Shown here: in pieces, positions 12,801-24,869 of the stretch | Position numbering within the stretch: position 1 is the first letter of the stretch | How the letters are laid out: every line of letters starts with the position of its first letter | Assembly (NCBI RefSeq): GCF_028554725.1 | Contig: NC_071668.1 | Coordinates: 78,028,719 to 78,092,718 of the forward strand | Source: Zeugodacus cucurbitae | Lineage: Eukaryota > Arthropoda > Insecta > Diptera > Tephritidae | Length of the DNA stretch: 64,000 nucleotides | Direction of reading: 5' to 3' | Program-made: the position numbers and the translations under genes | The notes under the pieces: generated by a model | Told to the model about the DNA's origin: nothing | Seen by the model: only the letters and a program-made list of their open reading frames with translations | The model's database searches: none

Positions 12801-13498
12801 CTCTGCCTGTTAAATAAATATGCAAATTTATAAACCCTGTCTGCAATTAAAATTTCATTAATAAATTCCACAGCCACAACCGGCCGACTCAAAAAGTAAT
12901 AACCTTTTGGGTTGCCATTCAATGGCGCAGCGTTAATAGCAAATCGAAAATCAAATTAAACCGTTGCCTCTGTGCATTGGCTAAAATTAATTTTTGTACA
13001 TTAAAGCACATCTCACTGCGCCCACCCACTTCACATGGCCGACATTATTGCATTGCAGCCCAGCGATGAGCCATACGGTATCTGGCAACATTGAGGCCCC
13101 AAAGTGCCATGGCAAATTGCGTCAGACCAAAATTGTATTCGCCAATGTAAAGTGCCAACGAAATGTTTTTTGTTGTTTTTATCTGTACGGCGCACTTGGT
13201 CATCATTAACAGTTGCAATTTATTCGCGCGGATTTACAAGCATTGAAATCATCGCAATATCTCTGCCGGCGCAGCGAGCATTAGCTGTTTTAGGCGATCA
13301 TCGATGATTATTGCTGCGGCTGACGGCGCGTAGCTGAGTCACGTGTGAGCTCATATGAATGAGGGGGGCTATGAGATATATGTTTTTTTTTTTGTTATTA
13401 TTATTTTGTAGATTTTTGAATTTCACTTGAAATTTCGCATTGACTTGTGTTCTAATTTTAGCCGCTTTTGGCAATTCGCAGTTGACGCCGCACACGCA
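12801..13498. other. non-coding DNA, GC-richer toward the right
   Basis: No exon is recognised. The right half (13200-13498) is richer in G and C and includes a palindrome ATCATCGATGAT around 13300, an E-box with AP-1-like flank (GAGTCACGTGTGAGCTC), and a T-rich run at 13382-13392. This block leads directly into the candidate TATA promoter at 13499. Confidence 0.4.
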
Positions 13499-13535
13499 TA
13501 TAAAACGCGCGGGCTCGCGCTATTCGGCCATTTTC
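13499..13535 (+). promoter_or_regulatory. candidate TATA + Inr core promoter
   Basis: TATAAAA occupies 13499-13505 and is followed by a very GC-rich spacer (cgcgcgggctcgcgc). An initiator-like CCATTT has its A at 13530, which puts the start of the TATA box at -31, the usual animal spacing. The 150 bp downstream stays GC-rich for this window. No coding exon or splice donor downstream could be assigned with confidence, so the product would be an unknown transcript or an alternative CenG1A leader. The call rests on motif spacing alone. Confidence 0.3.
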
Positions 13536-16500
13536 GCACGATTTGCTTAATTTCGCATTGCGCTCGGTTGCAGCGCCTCATTAGCACCGGCACTGCCCAG
13601 CGCTCGTGTTGGCGGCAGCACGTTTGCAGTCAGCAGTCAGCAACATTTGTTGTTGTTGTGTATGTTTGCAACATAATGTGCAACAAAGTATTTGTTGCAT
13701 AATATTTAATGGTTAGCGAAAATTTATTTTTCCGGGTATGCACAAGTGGTGGGCCAGCAGGAGGGAGTACTGCGGCATGCAGTGGAGATGTAAATAAGTT
13801 CTGTTGGAGATGTTCGCCTATTGTGCATGTGTGTGTGTGTGCTCAAATGCACCATGTGCACATCTTATGCCGCATGCCACATGTCTGCACCTTGTCTACC
13901 GCATCTAGGTTGAGATCGGAAGATTGATGACGTTTTGTCACATACAAGTGTTGGACACTAAAAGACGACGAAAAATGTGAAAAATAAGAAGAACCAAAAA
14001 CCGTTTCTGTAGAAGAAGAGCTGTTTGAAGTGAAATAGGTGTGTATATGCCGTTGCAAAATTGTGTAGTATGTAATATATACGAGTATAACCCATCAGTA
14101 TTGTGTAATTAAACCATAATATTTTTAGTTACATATTTTCATATTACTCAGCTAACAAGTGTGTTCATTAAGCCAACCATTGAATTTCAAAAATTTTTCA
14201 AATACACTTCCTTCCAAATGACCAGCTCTTCTGCTTTTTTTGTACAGAAAAGGTGCAGATGTTGCACATGTTTGCTAGAGAAAAATATGTTCGAATTCGT
14301 GTAACTAACTTACTCTACATATGGATCCAAGTGTCCAGTAAAAAAAGTTGAATATTTTTTGTCTTGCACTCGTATAATGGCTTCATGAAAACGTGTGGAT
14401 TCTGTGAGTTTGCAAAAATACACGAATGTTTTGAGAATGTTTTTTCCAATATGGATTGCTTTAACAACTTTATGTGTAGTTTAGTTATAGTTCTTCAACA
14501 TTTCCTCTTAAAAAATACAAATAATAATTATCATATTTAGACATAAGTAGTGTGTAGCGTAAGTGTAGTGTGAATGGAATGGTTATTAACAAGGTTATTA
14601 ACAAGAAATTAAAATTTTGCTTGTGAAGATTTCGTTTGATTATAATCACCTGTGATCACCTACCGTTCTCACCAGCTGTGATAGTTTGCAGATTTTAATC
14701 GGAAGGTGAAGAAGTGTGAACTCATCGTAAATTATATAAATTACAAATACAAAATATAATTTTTTCTTTATTTTTAATAGGAAAATAAATTTTGTTTACC
14801 TTAATTTTTATGCTTAAAATATGAAATTAGCACTTTCACTGGCTATACCGTTATCAAAATTTTCCAGACAACTCAAAAATATAATTCTTAAAAGCTTCAT
14901 TAAATACCCAGGCATATATTTTAGATTTATCCTGTAAAATATTTCATTATTAACAGTGAAGACAAAGTGAAGACTATTAATGACTTAATAGTGCACGACA
15001 ATATGTTGACAGCATTAATGCAGCGAAGTGTAAATGTCAAATATTTTTGATTATATTCCTTTTTCATTCAAATAAACCGAGACTGCACAGAAAGTTAACT
15101 CATTTCCGCTTTGTAAAGAAAGTGAAAGGTTTCGCAGCTGCGTTTCAACACTCAGCCGCACCCACTTGGATTTATTCGCGCTCTGGGGGTGTTATACACA
15201 TACAACAAACATACATACATACACTTGTAATGTCATTCATAAAATCGAATATTTTACTCATGCACAGAGAGCTTTCGCTTTAATTACAGCCCCAAATTGC
15301 GTCTAAAGTGTCAAAAATGACAGCTAAAATGCCAGTGCCTTAAGGGGTGAAAAACTGACAGAAAATGTATATGTACATGTATCCTTTTATTTAATTTCAT
15401 TTTGCGATTGTCCTTATAACAAATGTGTTGTTGCATTTCTGTTGGAGCGGAAGCGACAGTTGTTGCATATTATATATGAATCAGTGAACACTTGTGTCTG
15501 CGCAAGTGGCACAAATGAAACAATTTAGGCTTTCGTTTCGACGTTATATTGTATTGTTAGTTTAATTTAATAAATTTAATGCGAAAAAATTGAAAGTTGC
15601 CGCTGGGACCATGTCAAAGTCGATTTCATAATAAAAGCCCTTTGCCAACCCTTGGAATGTGGCGATAGCTTCTTTCATTGATGTGCTAATATTGCAACAA
15701 ACTTAGTTGGTTTTAGTACCATCAGCTCCTCCTACGTGTTAATAACCTAAGTAAAAGTTAAAATCCAATTTTAGTCAATAAAATATATTTTCACAATCTG
15801 ACCATCCCAAATGCCTATATGAAGGATCATAATCTTGGAATATACTGTTTTGCAGTGACATTTTTTCAACTATTTTCTCTCTAATTGCCTCACTAAATAA
15901 TTCTACATTAATATGACTCCATCAACCTCCCACTTCGTCACATTTGTCATCATTCACTTAAGCATATTAATGAACCAATCGCAATCCTCTATTGCAATCG
16001 CAAGCCGCTTTAATAGCATTAATTTATCATTTGAATTTGATCATCACAGATCCCCAGCAAAATCCCTTTCGCAACTCATTCACTCACTCACGTCAATCAG
16101 CTAATCAATCCGGTTGTTAGGTTAGCTCCAGCAATCCTTGCCAACCAGCAACCTGACACACTTTCTTCCAACATACACACACACGCGCACATGCATTTGT
16201 TCTTGTATATTCGTGATTACATAAGCTTGGCAGTGCAAGTGCGCGCCAGCCAATTTTCTCTCCTTTCGCGCGCTTCTAAATGGAGCCATTACTGCAGTTC
16301 ATCGTTCTGACGCTGGCTTTGCGATGACATAATCTGGCTCAATAATCATACCAACCACATGCAGAGTGAGTGTTACCTACTTAGAGTTGCCATGTGTGTT
16401 GGTTAAGCTCGAAAAAAACTTTATATGCATTTGTATGTCTGTATGTGTGTGCTGCACTGCTGCATAGTGAGAGTTATTGCCTTAACATTTCAACTTGTTC

Positions 16501-17864
16501 TGGCGGAATTTTTATTACCATCATACATATGCGAGTGCACTTAAATATGTTAGTAGTAAGTGAGTATGTCTGAAACTGCGTATTTTCATATGTTAGTAAT
16601 GCACCAAAAACAACAACAACATTGATGCGCTGCATGTTGCAAGAGTGGCGTCAATCATTTACCTTAGCGGCAAGGTAATCCAATTGATGTGGGAATTTCG
16701 TAGGGAAATTATTTGCCACCCTGCCGAACATCGAACATGTTGCAACTGTTAGGTAACAGAGTAACAGAATGCTAAGCAACTGTTAAACTAATAACATTGT
16801 TGACATTTTAAAGAAAATTAGCAGCAATTTAAGCAAGAATATTTGAAAAAAAGGGACAATAATGATTACTGCAATTGTTTTAAATTATTTTAATTTCATA
16901 ATTTTATTATAAATTGCCTTAAAATATATTTGTGTGTGTATTTATAGACAAGTATACAAATTTCTATAAATAAATCTAAAATAAGCAACTATTATTTGTT
17001 AACGCCATAAATATATTGTTTTTGCTTGAATAGCAAATATTTATTCATTCTATTTTACGTAATTTCGCAGTTGCTTGCATGATCGCGCGCCGCACGTGTT
17101 TGCCTTCATGTCATTTTATCTACAACTCAAGCCACGTCAACGCGTAGCTAATGAGCCATGCAAATAATGTTTTAATAAACATTGTTGCATTTTATACAAT
17201 AATTTTAAATTTTTTTACGCTAATATATAAAGATTTTATTATGAATATATCTACATAGATCATGTCTATTAGGTATCACGACCATGACCTCAGCTCCCTT
17301 TCACTTGGCTTCACACGCTGACTGACGCTGGTTGACTCATAGCTATACAGCTCTACATACGAACAAAGCTTTCTTTAACGAGTTGGCTAACAAAACGTCG
17401 CTTTGGCATATACTTTAGCTGACCCATTTCATGCAGCTTTACGGCTAGTACGTAAAACTAAAGCACCTGACTGCGCGTGGAACATACATACAAACGTTCG
17501 TGAATGTAATATATATGTATTCTCCCAGCAAACATTAAAGCGCCTATAAACACACGTACTTTCATATGGCCTAATACCGCGCGTATTAAAAGCTAACTAA
17601 TTTCCAAACAGCCAGCCTCTATTCATGCATACCTTGGTCAACAACAAATGAATCAAATTACCTGCGTTTAACGTTTAACAACAACAAACATAGCGTTTCG
17701 CGTAATCAACGCTGACGTACGCCATTAAAAATATACTTTTACGTGTTTGACTATTTATTATGAATTTATACGCCGTCACTTAGTACCATAAGTGCAGTGT
17801 GTTTGTTAACTGTGCAGGGGAGGGGACAAAAAATTTGTTGTATTAAATTTTTGCGAATTGCCAA
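13536..17864. other. non-coding DNA upstream of CenG1A
   Basis: No exon or RNA gene is supported. A GT microsatellite lies at about 13828-13841. A direct duplication of 'ggttattaacaa' lies near 14581-14605. Fly-typical CAACAA and ACATAC runs are scattered through it. 16090-16460 is more balanced in base composition. The rest is AT-rich with stops in all frames. It is likely upstream regulatory DNA for the gene starting near 18250. Confidence 0.5.
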
Positions 17865-17865
17865 A

Positions 17866-18110
17866 TGTTAGCTTAGTAAATGCTAACAGCGTTAATACAC
17901 CTCCGCTGTTAAGATAGTAAGCGCTAACAGCGCTAAAATTCCCTTTAACTAATTAACAGCGCCATGTAATTAGCTTTAAAAGACAATGTTAATTATTTAA
18001 ACAGCCAAATGTTAATTATTTTAACGGCGAAATGTTAATGAAATTCCATTAACAGCTTCTTTAACAGCACATTGTCCCACTTTAACATTTTGTTTACCTC
18101 CGAGTTAACA
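17866..18110. promoter_or_regulatory. homotypic cluster of TTAAC/CTAAC sites
   Basis: Fifteen matches to TTAAC, CTAAC or their complements fall in 245 bp. They begin at 17867, 17883, 17891, 17908, 17924, 17945, 17953, 17988, 18011, 18021, 18034, 18049, 18061, 18082 and 18104. At this base composition roughly one or two would be expected. Seven of them extend to TAACAG, TAACGG or the complement CTGTTA, which fits the Myb-type recognition pattern YAACNG. The cluster ends about 140 bp upstream of the candidate start site at 18250, a position typical of a proximal promoter element. The factor is not known; Myb is one candidate. Confidence 0.55.
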
Positions 18111-18247
18111 TGCGTCGTTTGAACTGCAGCAGAAACTGGTTCGCCTGTGTGGCTCGTGTGGTCGTTTACCGGTCGTCGTCGCCTGCTCACTTAGTCACAT
18201 GTTATTGCTTTTGCCGGTTAAACGCTGTTGTCGCAACGAAATATCCC

Positions 18248-18281
18248 TCAGTGTTAGATAGACTGCGTATTTGAGTGGATC
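18248..18281 (+). promoter_or_regulatory. candidate CenG1A core promoter (Inr + DPE)
   Basis: An initiator-like TCAGTG has its A at 18250. GGATC occupies 18277-18281, exactly +28 to +32 from that A, and it matches the downstream promoter element consensus RGWYV at its required spacing. No TATA box sits near -30, as is usual for DPE promoters. The site lies 934 bp before the CenG1A start codon and just downstream of the TTAAC cluster. The last base of the initiator is off consensus, so the exact start could be elsewhere in 18100-18400. Confidence 0.4.
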
Positions 18282-19183
18282 GTTGTGCGTTCGTAGCGCG
18301 TTTCTTACATGGTACACAATTGGAAATACACGCGCACGTAACGCGTAGTGAACGGTGTACACAAACAATAATAATAAATTATTTGTGCGGATTTTTTCGA
18401 ATAATAAATTCAAATGAAATGAATGTGAAATATTAAAAGCAGCGAAGTGTATTTTGTGAACAGCGAAATTATTTCGCAAATGAATGAAACGAAACAGTGA
18501 AAATATATTTGTATTTGTTTACATAATTGTGAGAATAAATTAGTTATAAAGAAGTAAAAACTACAAACGGATCGGAAGTGATTTCCAATCGAATTTTGTA
18601 TAAACCTTTAAACGGATTTCATCACGACCGTGTTGCTTATATCATAATCATACAAGGCGACAAAGTGAATTTGAATTTTGCAAACACAAAAAAAAAGCAA
18701 AAAAAAAAAACGAAAACCACAAAATAAATTTATGCAAAAATGTTTATTATACAACTCATCACATTAAGCAGGTGACTAAAGCACAGCAAAAGCTAACAAA
18801 AACCACCAAAGATCATCAAGTGTTACGCAGAATTAAGACGTCTTAGTCACAAATCACTAAATATTTACACATGCAAATTATTTTGCAAAACAAAAATTGA
18901 AAAAATTTAATATTCATAATTTAACATCATGCTTACGAAACTTGAAAATGCAATGAAATCACTTGAAAACCACAAAACTGTGCATAACGACATATGAAGT
19001 GTTGTCAAATTTTAAAGCAAAAAGTGTGTCAAAAAAGTGTTTACATTTTGTGAAATAAGTGTTTAGAAAAATTTTGTCAATAAGTGTGCAAAAACTAAAA
19101 TCGCGTGTAAATCGCACATACACTCGGATTAAATTGGTGTACTACCCCAACATATTAAATACTTTTCGCCAAATTAGTGCAAC
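18250..19183 (+). other. CenG1A: 5' leader of CenG1A with upstream ORFs
   Basis: This is the presumed untranslated part of exon 1, unspliced as far as can be seen. It is A-rich, with A runs near 18689-18710, and it has several short upstream ORFs. These include ATG-TGA at 18422, frames starting near 18480 and 18732, and a 22-residue frame at 18929-18997. No ATG occurs in the last 186 bases before the main start, which leaves room for reinitiation. The left boundary depends on the promoter call at 18250. Confidence 0.5.
18929..18997 (+). other. upstream ORF, 22 codons, in CenG1A leader
   Basis: ATG with the context CATC reads MLTKLENAMKSLENHKTVHN plus two more residues, then TGA. It is the longest upstream ORF I checked in the leader and the last one before the CenG1A start at 19184. 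The peptide is hydrophilic with no signal or domain. A role in damping translation is plausible from position alone; the peptide itself may not matter. Confidence 0.35.
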
Positions 19184-19361
19184 ATGTTGGCCGTAAAGAA
19201 TTTCTTTTTGCCGGAACGCACTGCGGCCGCTAAGCCGCCCGAAACGCCACAACGTTTTTCACGCATGCCTGAAGCTTTCCTACGTTCCATACGACGGCGT
19301 TCGTTGCGTGTAAAACGCGCCAAAAGCTTGGTGGTGCCCGATCGCGAGAAGCGGAAATCAG
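19184..19361 (+). CDS. CenG1A: CenG1A coding exon 1 (AGAP/centaurin-gamma N-terminus)
   Basis: This is the first coding exon of the fly AGAP-family ArfGAP, a cytoplasmic or membrane-associated protein that in the family stimulates GTP hydrolysis on Arf GTPases. The ATG sits in a near-ideal insect context (GCAACATG). It encodes residues 1-59 plus the first base of codon 60. The segment is strongly basic: residues 34-58 include RSIRRRSLRVKRAK and REKRK, and several serines sit beside basic residues, so phosphorylation or membrane contact is possible. The exon ends TCAG|GTGAGG at 19361/19362. The single carried base G joins AC at 56361 to make GAC (Asp60), so the phase matches exon 2. If not spliced, the frame would stop at 19444. 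The N-terminus varies between AGAP isoforms, so assignment rests mainly on the join to exon 2. Confidence 0.75.
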
Positions 19362-19444
19362 GTGAGGTAGCGTGTTGTCACTTTGAGTGTGAGCAGTACG
19401 GGGGGAAAGGGTGCCTTAACATCAACATAAAGAGTTTTCTATAA

Positions 19445-22400
19445 ATGGAAAATAATTAAAAAGATTTTTAATTACAATTTAAGCTTTATTATTATAAAAT
19501 TTCTTAAGAAGCATAAAAAGCTAGACCAACACGTAGTTTTTATGGGTTATCAATAAAATATACTACACCATTTATTTGTCAACAAAGCTTTCACACTATG
19601 TTCAAAGCTTATTTCTGTGTGAAAGCTTTCAACTAAGCTTAAAGCTTTCATTATATTGATTTACTTAGCTGTATTGCAAAACTATCATTAAAGTAAATTT
19701 ACATACCAGCTGCAAATAGTCAATAATTTTAAGTTGTTTGTCACAGATTGCGCCACTGAGTTAGTCTCAGAAAAAAAAGCTGCAAAAGAACATTTCGACT
19801 TTGTACATAATTGGCGAATTGCTCTGTCTTTGCTGTCATTATTACTGAGCAAACAAGTGCTTTAGGCCGCATGCAAAGTCGCTACTGCTTAGACAATAAC
19901 TGCTTGAGAGATCAACAACAACAACAACAATGACAACAAAGACAACGTAAAGTAGTTGACAATGCCCAACTTTTAGCACTTCGGTGTTAACTGCCGAGCA
20001 ATTAAACAGTCGCATGCGCTCTAAGCACTTGACTGCGATCGGCAGACGGCGGCTACCAAGTTGATTTGAAATGCATGTGAATATGAATGTGGCGCGTTGG
20101 CGCTGATCGGCTAAGTGGCTTTGAGTGCGCACAGTGATTTATTTTATAATTTCACTTGAAGTTTGAACTTGTTAACTCATTCAATTAGCCACCAACTACC
20201 GACTTTGGCTATGTTTAATTTCAATTTTGAAAGGTTTATTTTTGGTTTTGTTTTTATTTTCACTTTTGTTTTTTGTTTTTATTTTTGATTACGAAACACT
20301 TGACCCGTTTTTCATTTCATCGGTTGCATGCAACCTAATGCCTTCACATTTGTTGTTGTTGTTGTTAATAGCTGGTTAATTGCTGTTTTTGCTATTTGTA
20401 TCCATTTCGCTTTTAATGACTTCAGGTTGGCTTCATCAACTTCGTAGAGCTGAGGAAATGTAATGCACACCGTAATGTATTGCAGTAGCGATTTTCCGCG
20501 GCGCTGTGGCTGCAGTCAAAAGCTTGCCATTGCAGCAACGTGTTGGTTTGGCAGCGAACATTGATTTTACTTGTAATTCAATTGAATGCATGTCTGTTTT
20601 GTTTTTGTTGTTGTTATTATTGCAATTGGAAATGGCGTTTAAAGCTGGTATTAATGGCATTGGTTTTATTTCTTTTTTACCGTTATTCATTGCCACTGCA
20701 ACTGCTTAGTTGCTACTGTTACGCCACTTGTTGTGTTTGCTGTTGTTGTTGTTTGTGTGTTTTTTGATTTTATCGCTATTGACTTTACAATGTTCACTTT
20801 AAGCGCAGCCTTGTTGGTTTGTGCTTTGAAATCCAAGCTTGTTCGGAAGTGTAAAAAGCGGAAATAATTTTATTTGCTTTTCTCGCAAACTTTTCACTTT
20901 GATTATGTAAAAAAATTTTGCGTACTTTTCCCTTGTTAATTTTATCAGCTAGTTGATCGCATCAATAATCCGTGCAAAATTACCGCTTAGTAATGCTTGT
21001 TACATATTTACCATTTCGAGATAAAAAAGTTATTTCAATATCCGTTCCTAATTGCCTTATCCTGGCTAATCTGGCTTGAAGTAACAGTTAATTTTCTTTG
21101 ATTGTTAAACCGTTAATTACCACCTTCCTTTTCAATTCCATTAAAATATTTCTCTGATCACTCAAGTGTGCGCTAAAATTGCAATTGACATCGATTAAGA
21201 AATGCCAAATGCAACAACAACTGCAACGAAAAGTCACACTCTCAAGTAAATTATGTCAAGAAGCGAGCAACTAACGTGGCATAGATAGCAGCAGCGAGAA
21301 CTGTCGGACAAGCAACTGGCATATATAAATTTTAGACATCTACATATATATATATGGCTCTGCAAGTGTGTAGAGTGTTCAGCAACGATTGCTGACAGTG
21401 TTACATGTAACTACGGACAGCAAGCAGTCAGTTGCTGCAGCAGTGACAGTTGTCAACAACATTTTCGCTAAATTAATAAAAAGGAATACACACTCAGATA
21501 TTTGTTAGAGGAAAATGCGATTAAGTGTTGGAAATTCGCGCACGCCACTTCAACCCACATGTTGATGACACACACTCGCTTACAAAAATTATAAACTGTA
21601 ACTATTTGGTATTTTACATTTGCAAATGTGCCATGACAAATTGTACGAAGTGTTGTTGTTGTTGCTGCTGTTGCTGTTGATGTTGCCCCCCCTGGAGTGA
21701 CGTGGAATTTATGTATTTAGTGACTCTAATGTGTTGGAATTTATGATGGGCATACCGTGTACGAGCAAATTGGAAATGGGTCGAATAAATGCGCGCTCGG
21801 CCGACTGACAATATTTGTCTAAGCATTAGTAAGCACAACCGACCTATATGCTCGTTCAGCAGCAGTAAGTGCTAAATGCTCTGCATTGAGCATTCATGTA
21901 GAGTTTTTTGTGTGATCGCTGGATTTGGTTGTGATGCGAAAGAAGAGCTCTAAATTTTAGTATGCAAAATGGGAAGCATGGAAGCTATTTCCTGCATGCA
22001 TATTAATTTGCGAAATGAGTTTGTATATATTTAAAAGCGCTTGTGTTTATGTGAATCATAAGTGCTTCGAAAATTCTCACCTTTTTATTCTCAAAAACTT
22101 ATAAAAAAACAGTAAAAAATGAATTAAAATACATAAATTTGCATTTCCTTATTTCAAGATTATAATATGTATACGATGAAACACGCTCTAAAATAGAAAG
22201 TACATTATTAAGAAAAAGTTTGGTGAAACTTAAAAATTAGACAAAAAAAAAAATAATTCAAAAATTTCATTAAATATTGTGTTATATTTTTTTTTAATTT
22301 TTTAATTTAATTTTTTTTATTTTTAATTTTTAATTTTTTTTTTTTATTTTTATTTTTTTTTATAAATAAAAAACTTGCGAGATATTCCAAAAAAACATCG

Positions 22401-24750
22401 AAAACTAACAAACTCTCATAATAGTACAAAATTATTAAAAATTGTCTTGCTGGAAAAGCAAAAACAAGCTTCGTACGTGCGAACGTAATATCATATTTCA
22501 GCGCAAACATGTAATTAAGTAATTATAATTATTCGCTTGGAAATTTCATAAATCACCACACATCTCTGTTTTCTCAGATTAGCTAATCTTCTCTTTGTTG
22601 TTGTTTTTTTGTTTTTATTTTTTTTGTTTTTTACTTTTCACATAATAACACACGTCCATGTGTCCAAATGCTGTGCGCATGCTGCAAATATGAAATTGCT
22701 TTGTTGTTGTTGTTGTGTTACCTTGTAATTTAATTGAAAAAAATTGGCGTCATTAATGTGTGAAAATGCCAGTGCTTGTAATAACAGTAATTTCATTTGG
22801 ACAGTCGAAAAGTAAAAGTTCCGGCAAACTTTCAAACTTGCCAACCAGCAAGCTAAACAAAAAAATAATAAAAAAATAAAAAATAAAAAAATAAAAAATA
22901 AAAAAAATAAAAAATAAAAAATAAGTTTAAAATAAAATAAAAATTCAACTAATACTTGAAAATAGACACAATGCAATGTTGGACAGCAAGCGTAGCTGCA
23001 TTACTTTGTTGTTGTTGCTTTTGAACTTTTTGTCATGCAAAAATTGCGATTCATTGTGTTGCAGTCCAGCCATACATATAAGCATACAATGTAATATTTT
23101 TGTAAGTGTGTGTGTGCGGCTTTTAAAATAAACACTGTTATTGCATTATGCGACTGGTCACTATTGTCTGGCTTCATAACGACATAACTCAATAAGCTAT
23201 TTTAGTGCACACCAACCACTATCTAAGTATAGTACATATGTAAATAATCATCTATATTTTATATATTATATTTGTAACTCTCGATGTCGGCATCAAACAT
23301 CACGACGACATCACCTGCATTGGCGCGTTTCCGCATTATTGATTTAGCGGGTCCGCCCCTCGTAGCGTGCCTCAGCGTCTCTCAATCACTGCCTCTTTCG
23401 TCTTTCATGAGTGCTCATATTCATAATAATGATTTTAATAATAGTGTGCGCGCCGTGTGTTGGAGCAACTTTTACCGAAAACCAAAGTGTTGAAATGCGC
23501 CATTATTTCAGTGCAACCTCTTTTGAGTTGGCGCTCCACGTGCTCCATCAACTATTCAAATGGCCTTAAAGCAAGCTCTGTTATGAAATTTGAGTTTTGC
23601 CATCATCACTTTTTGCTTGGTAAATGCCGAAAATTATTAATAATAAAATGGCAACAACAATAGCTTGTTAAATGACAAATATGACCGAAGCGTTGGCCGA
23701 AATAATTGCGCTTCGGCAAAAATCTAACAATCTCTTTAGAGCTGACTATTTAGCAAGCTTGACATGGATATTTTTTTTTAATTTTTCAATTTTGTGCTTC
23801 AATAAAACTTTAATTTGCGACATCAAACGACATCAATTATTGTGCAACCATTTTTACATAATTTTGCATTTTCGTCTCTATTATTGTGTATATGTCTGTA
23901 TATGATTTAAATAATTACTCAATTTGCGAAAAAACGTGTGATGATATTGCTGAATAAAGTGCTTTCACCTCTATTACAGTTATGACAGAGTTTCAATATG
24001 AGCTTTACTATCACTTGAAGAATGGCAAATTGGTTTATATATACATATATTTACCATTTATTTATTTTTGAGTTGAATATTGATCATTATGTTTATCCAT
24101 GAAAATTAATTTTTTTTTCGAAAAATTTTTTGAAATAAAAAATCTTTAGTTCTCTTAAGTAAGTACCTCATCTAAAGTGTTTAAGCGTGTGCTGCAAGAT
24201 CTAACAACGTTTACTAGCAAGTCTATTTACATAATTATTTTTAGTATCTTGAACGCCGAGTAATTAACGTCACAGTAAAATGCATTTTTAATTGTCGCTC
24301 AACTTAGTTTACTGTCCTCTTGAACTCACACTATTGTCTCTCAGCACAGAGTAGTTTATTTCAGTCACTGTAAATCTTATCTGGCTTTATATTTAAATAT
24401 TTTACACTTGTCGGTTATCAGTTCGTCACTTACTGAGCGCTCAGCTCACTTTTTTTTTTATAAAAAGTCTTTCTCAAAACTAGTTTATTGCATTTTATTC
24501 ATTTTAATTATTTTAATTGTCAAATGGCTTAATAGCTTAATTGCACTAATTGATTAGATTAAAGAATATGCAAAGCAGAATTGTGCATTCCATTGCACTT
24601 AAAAGTTGCAATGTATTTAGTACTTATTTTATATATGCATATGATATATTTTTTTATTCATTAGAACTAAATTATATCTGTATTTATTTAGCATTTTAGT
24701 GCCAATTGCGCGCTTCATTCTATATAAGGTCCTCACTAGTTGGCTTAGTC
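19445..24750. other. intron 1, first part: non-coding with simple repeats
   Basis: Repeats seen are CAA runs at about 19911-19930, GTT at about 20350-20366, mixed GTT/GCT at about 21652-21685, a T/A homopolymer-rich block at about 22286-22372, and an AAAAAT array at about 22858-22942. The glutamine-, asparagine- and valine-rich open frames here come from these triplet repeats. No recognised exon is present except the candidate just to the right on the minus strand. Confidence 0.55.
22858..22942. repeat. AAAAAT/AAAAT simple array
   Basis: The sequence is made of A runs of five to seven bases separated by single T residues, repeated about a dozen times. It is a low-complexity microsatellite-like array and produces false phenylalanine/leucine-rich open frames on the minus strand. 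Confidence 0.85.
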
Positions 24751-24757
24751 CACTCAC

Positions 24758-24859
24758 CTTGATTTTTCTGCTGGCCACACGGGCATTCAACCGCTCATAA
24801 ATCACCGACCATAAGCCGCATGTGCAATCCACACAATCGTCGCAACGTAGAAACGGCAT
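24758..24859 (-). CDS. candidate antisense coding exon, 34 codons
   Basis: On the minus strand an ATG in good context (AAATAAATG) opens a 34-codon frame ending exactly at AAG|GTGAGT, a near-consensus 5' splice site (GTGAGT at 24757-24752). The peptide has a tight cysteine group at residues 6, 9, 12 and 14 (MPFLRCDDCVDCTCG), then WSVIYERLNARVASRKIK. About 19 of the 33 codons after the ATG end in G or C, although the surrounding DNA is about two-thirds A/T, which is coding-like. The exon would be phase 0 at its 3' side and would point to a gene nested in, or antisense to, CenG1A intron 1. I do not recognise the peptide and could not identify a following exon. A chance frame next to a chance donor remains possible. 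Confidence 0.33.
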
Positions 24860-24869
24860 TTATTTTGCA

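Noticed and set aside
20436..20767. Cysteine/valine/asparagine-rich frames
   Set aside because: They are produced by GTT/CAA triplet runs.
23284..23493. 69-codon plus-strand frame with an in-frame ATG
   Set aside because: The minus strand is also open over part of it, with no donor, no domain and a weak start context.
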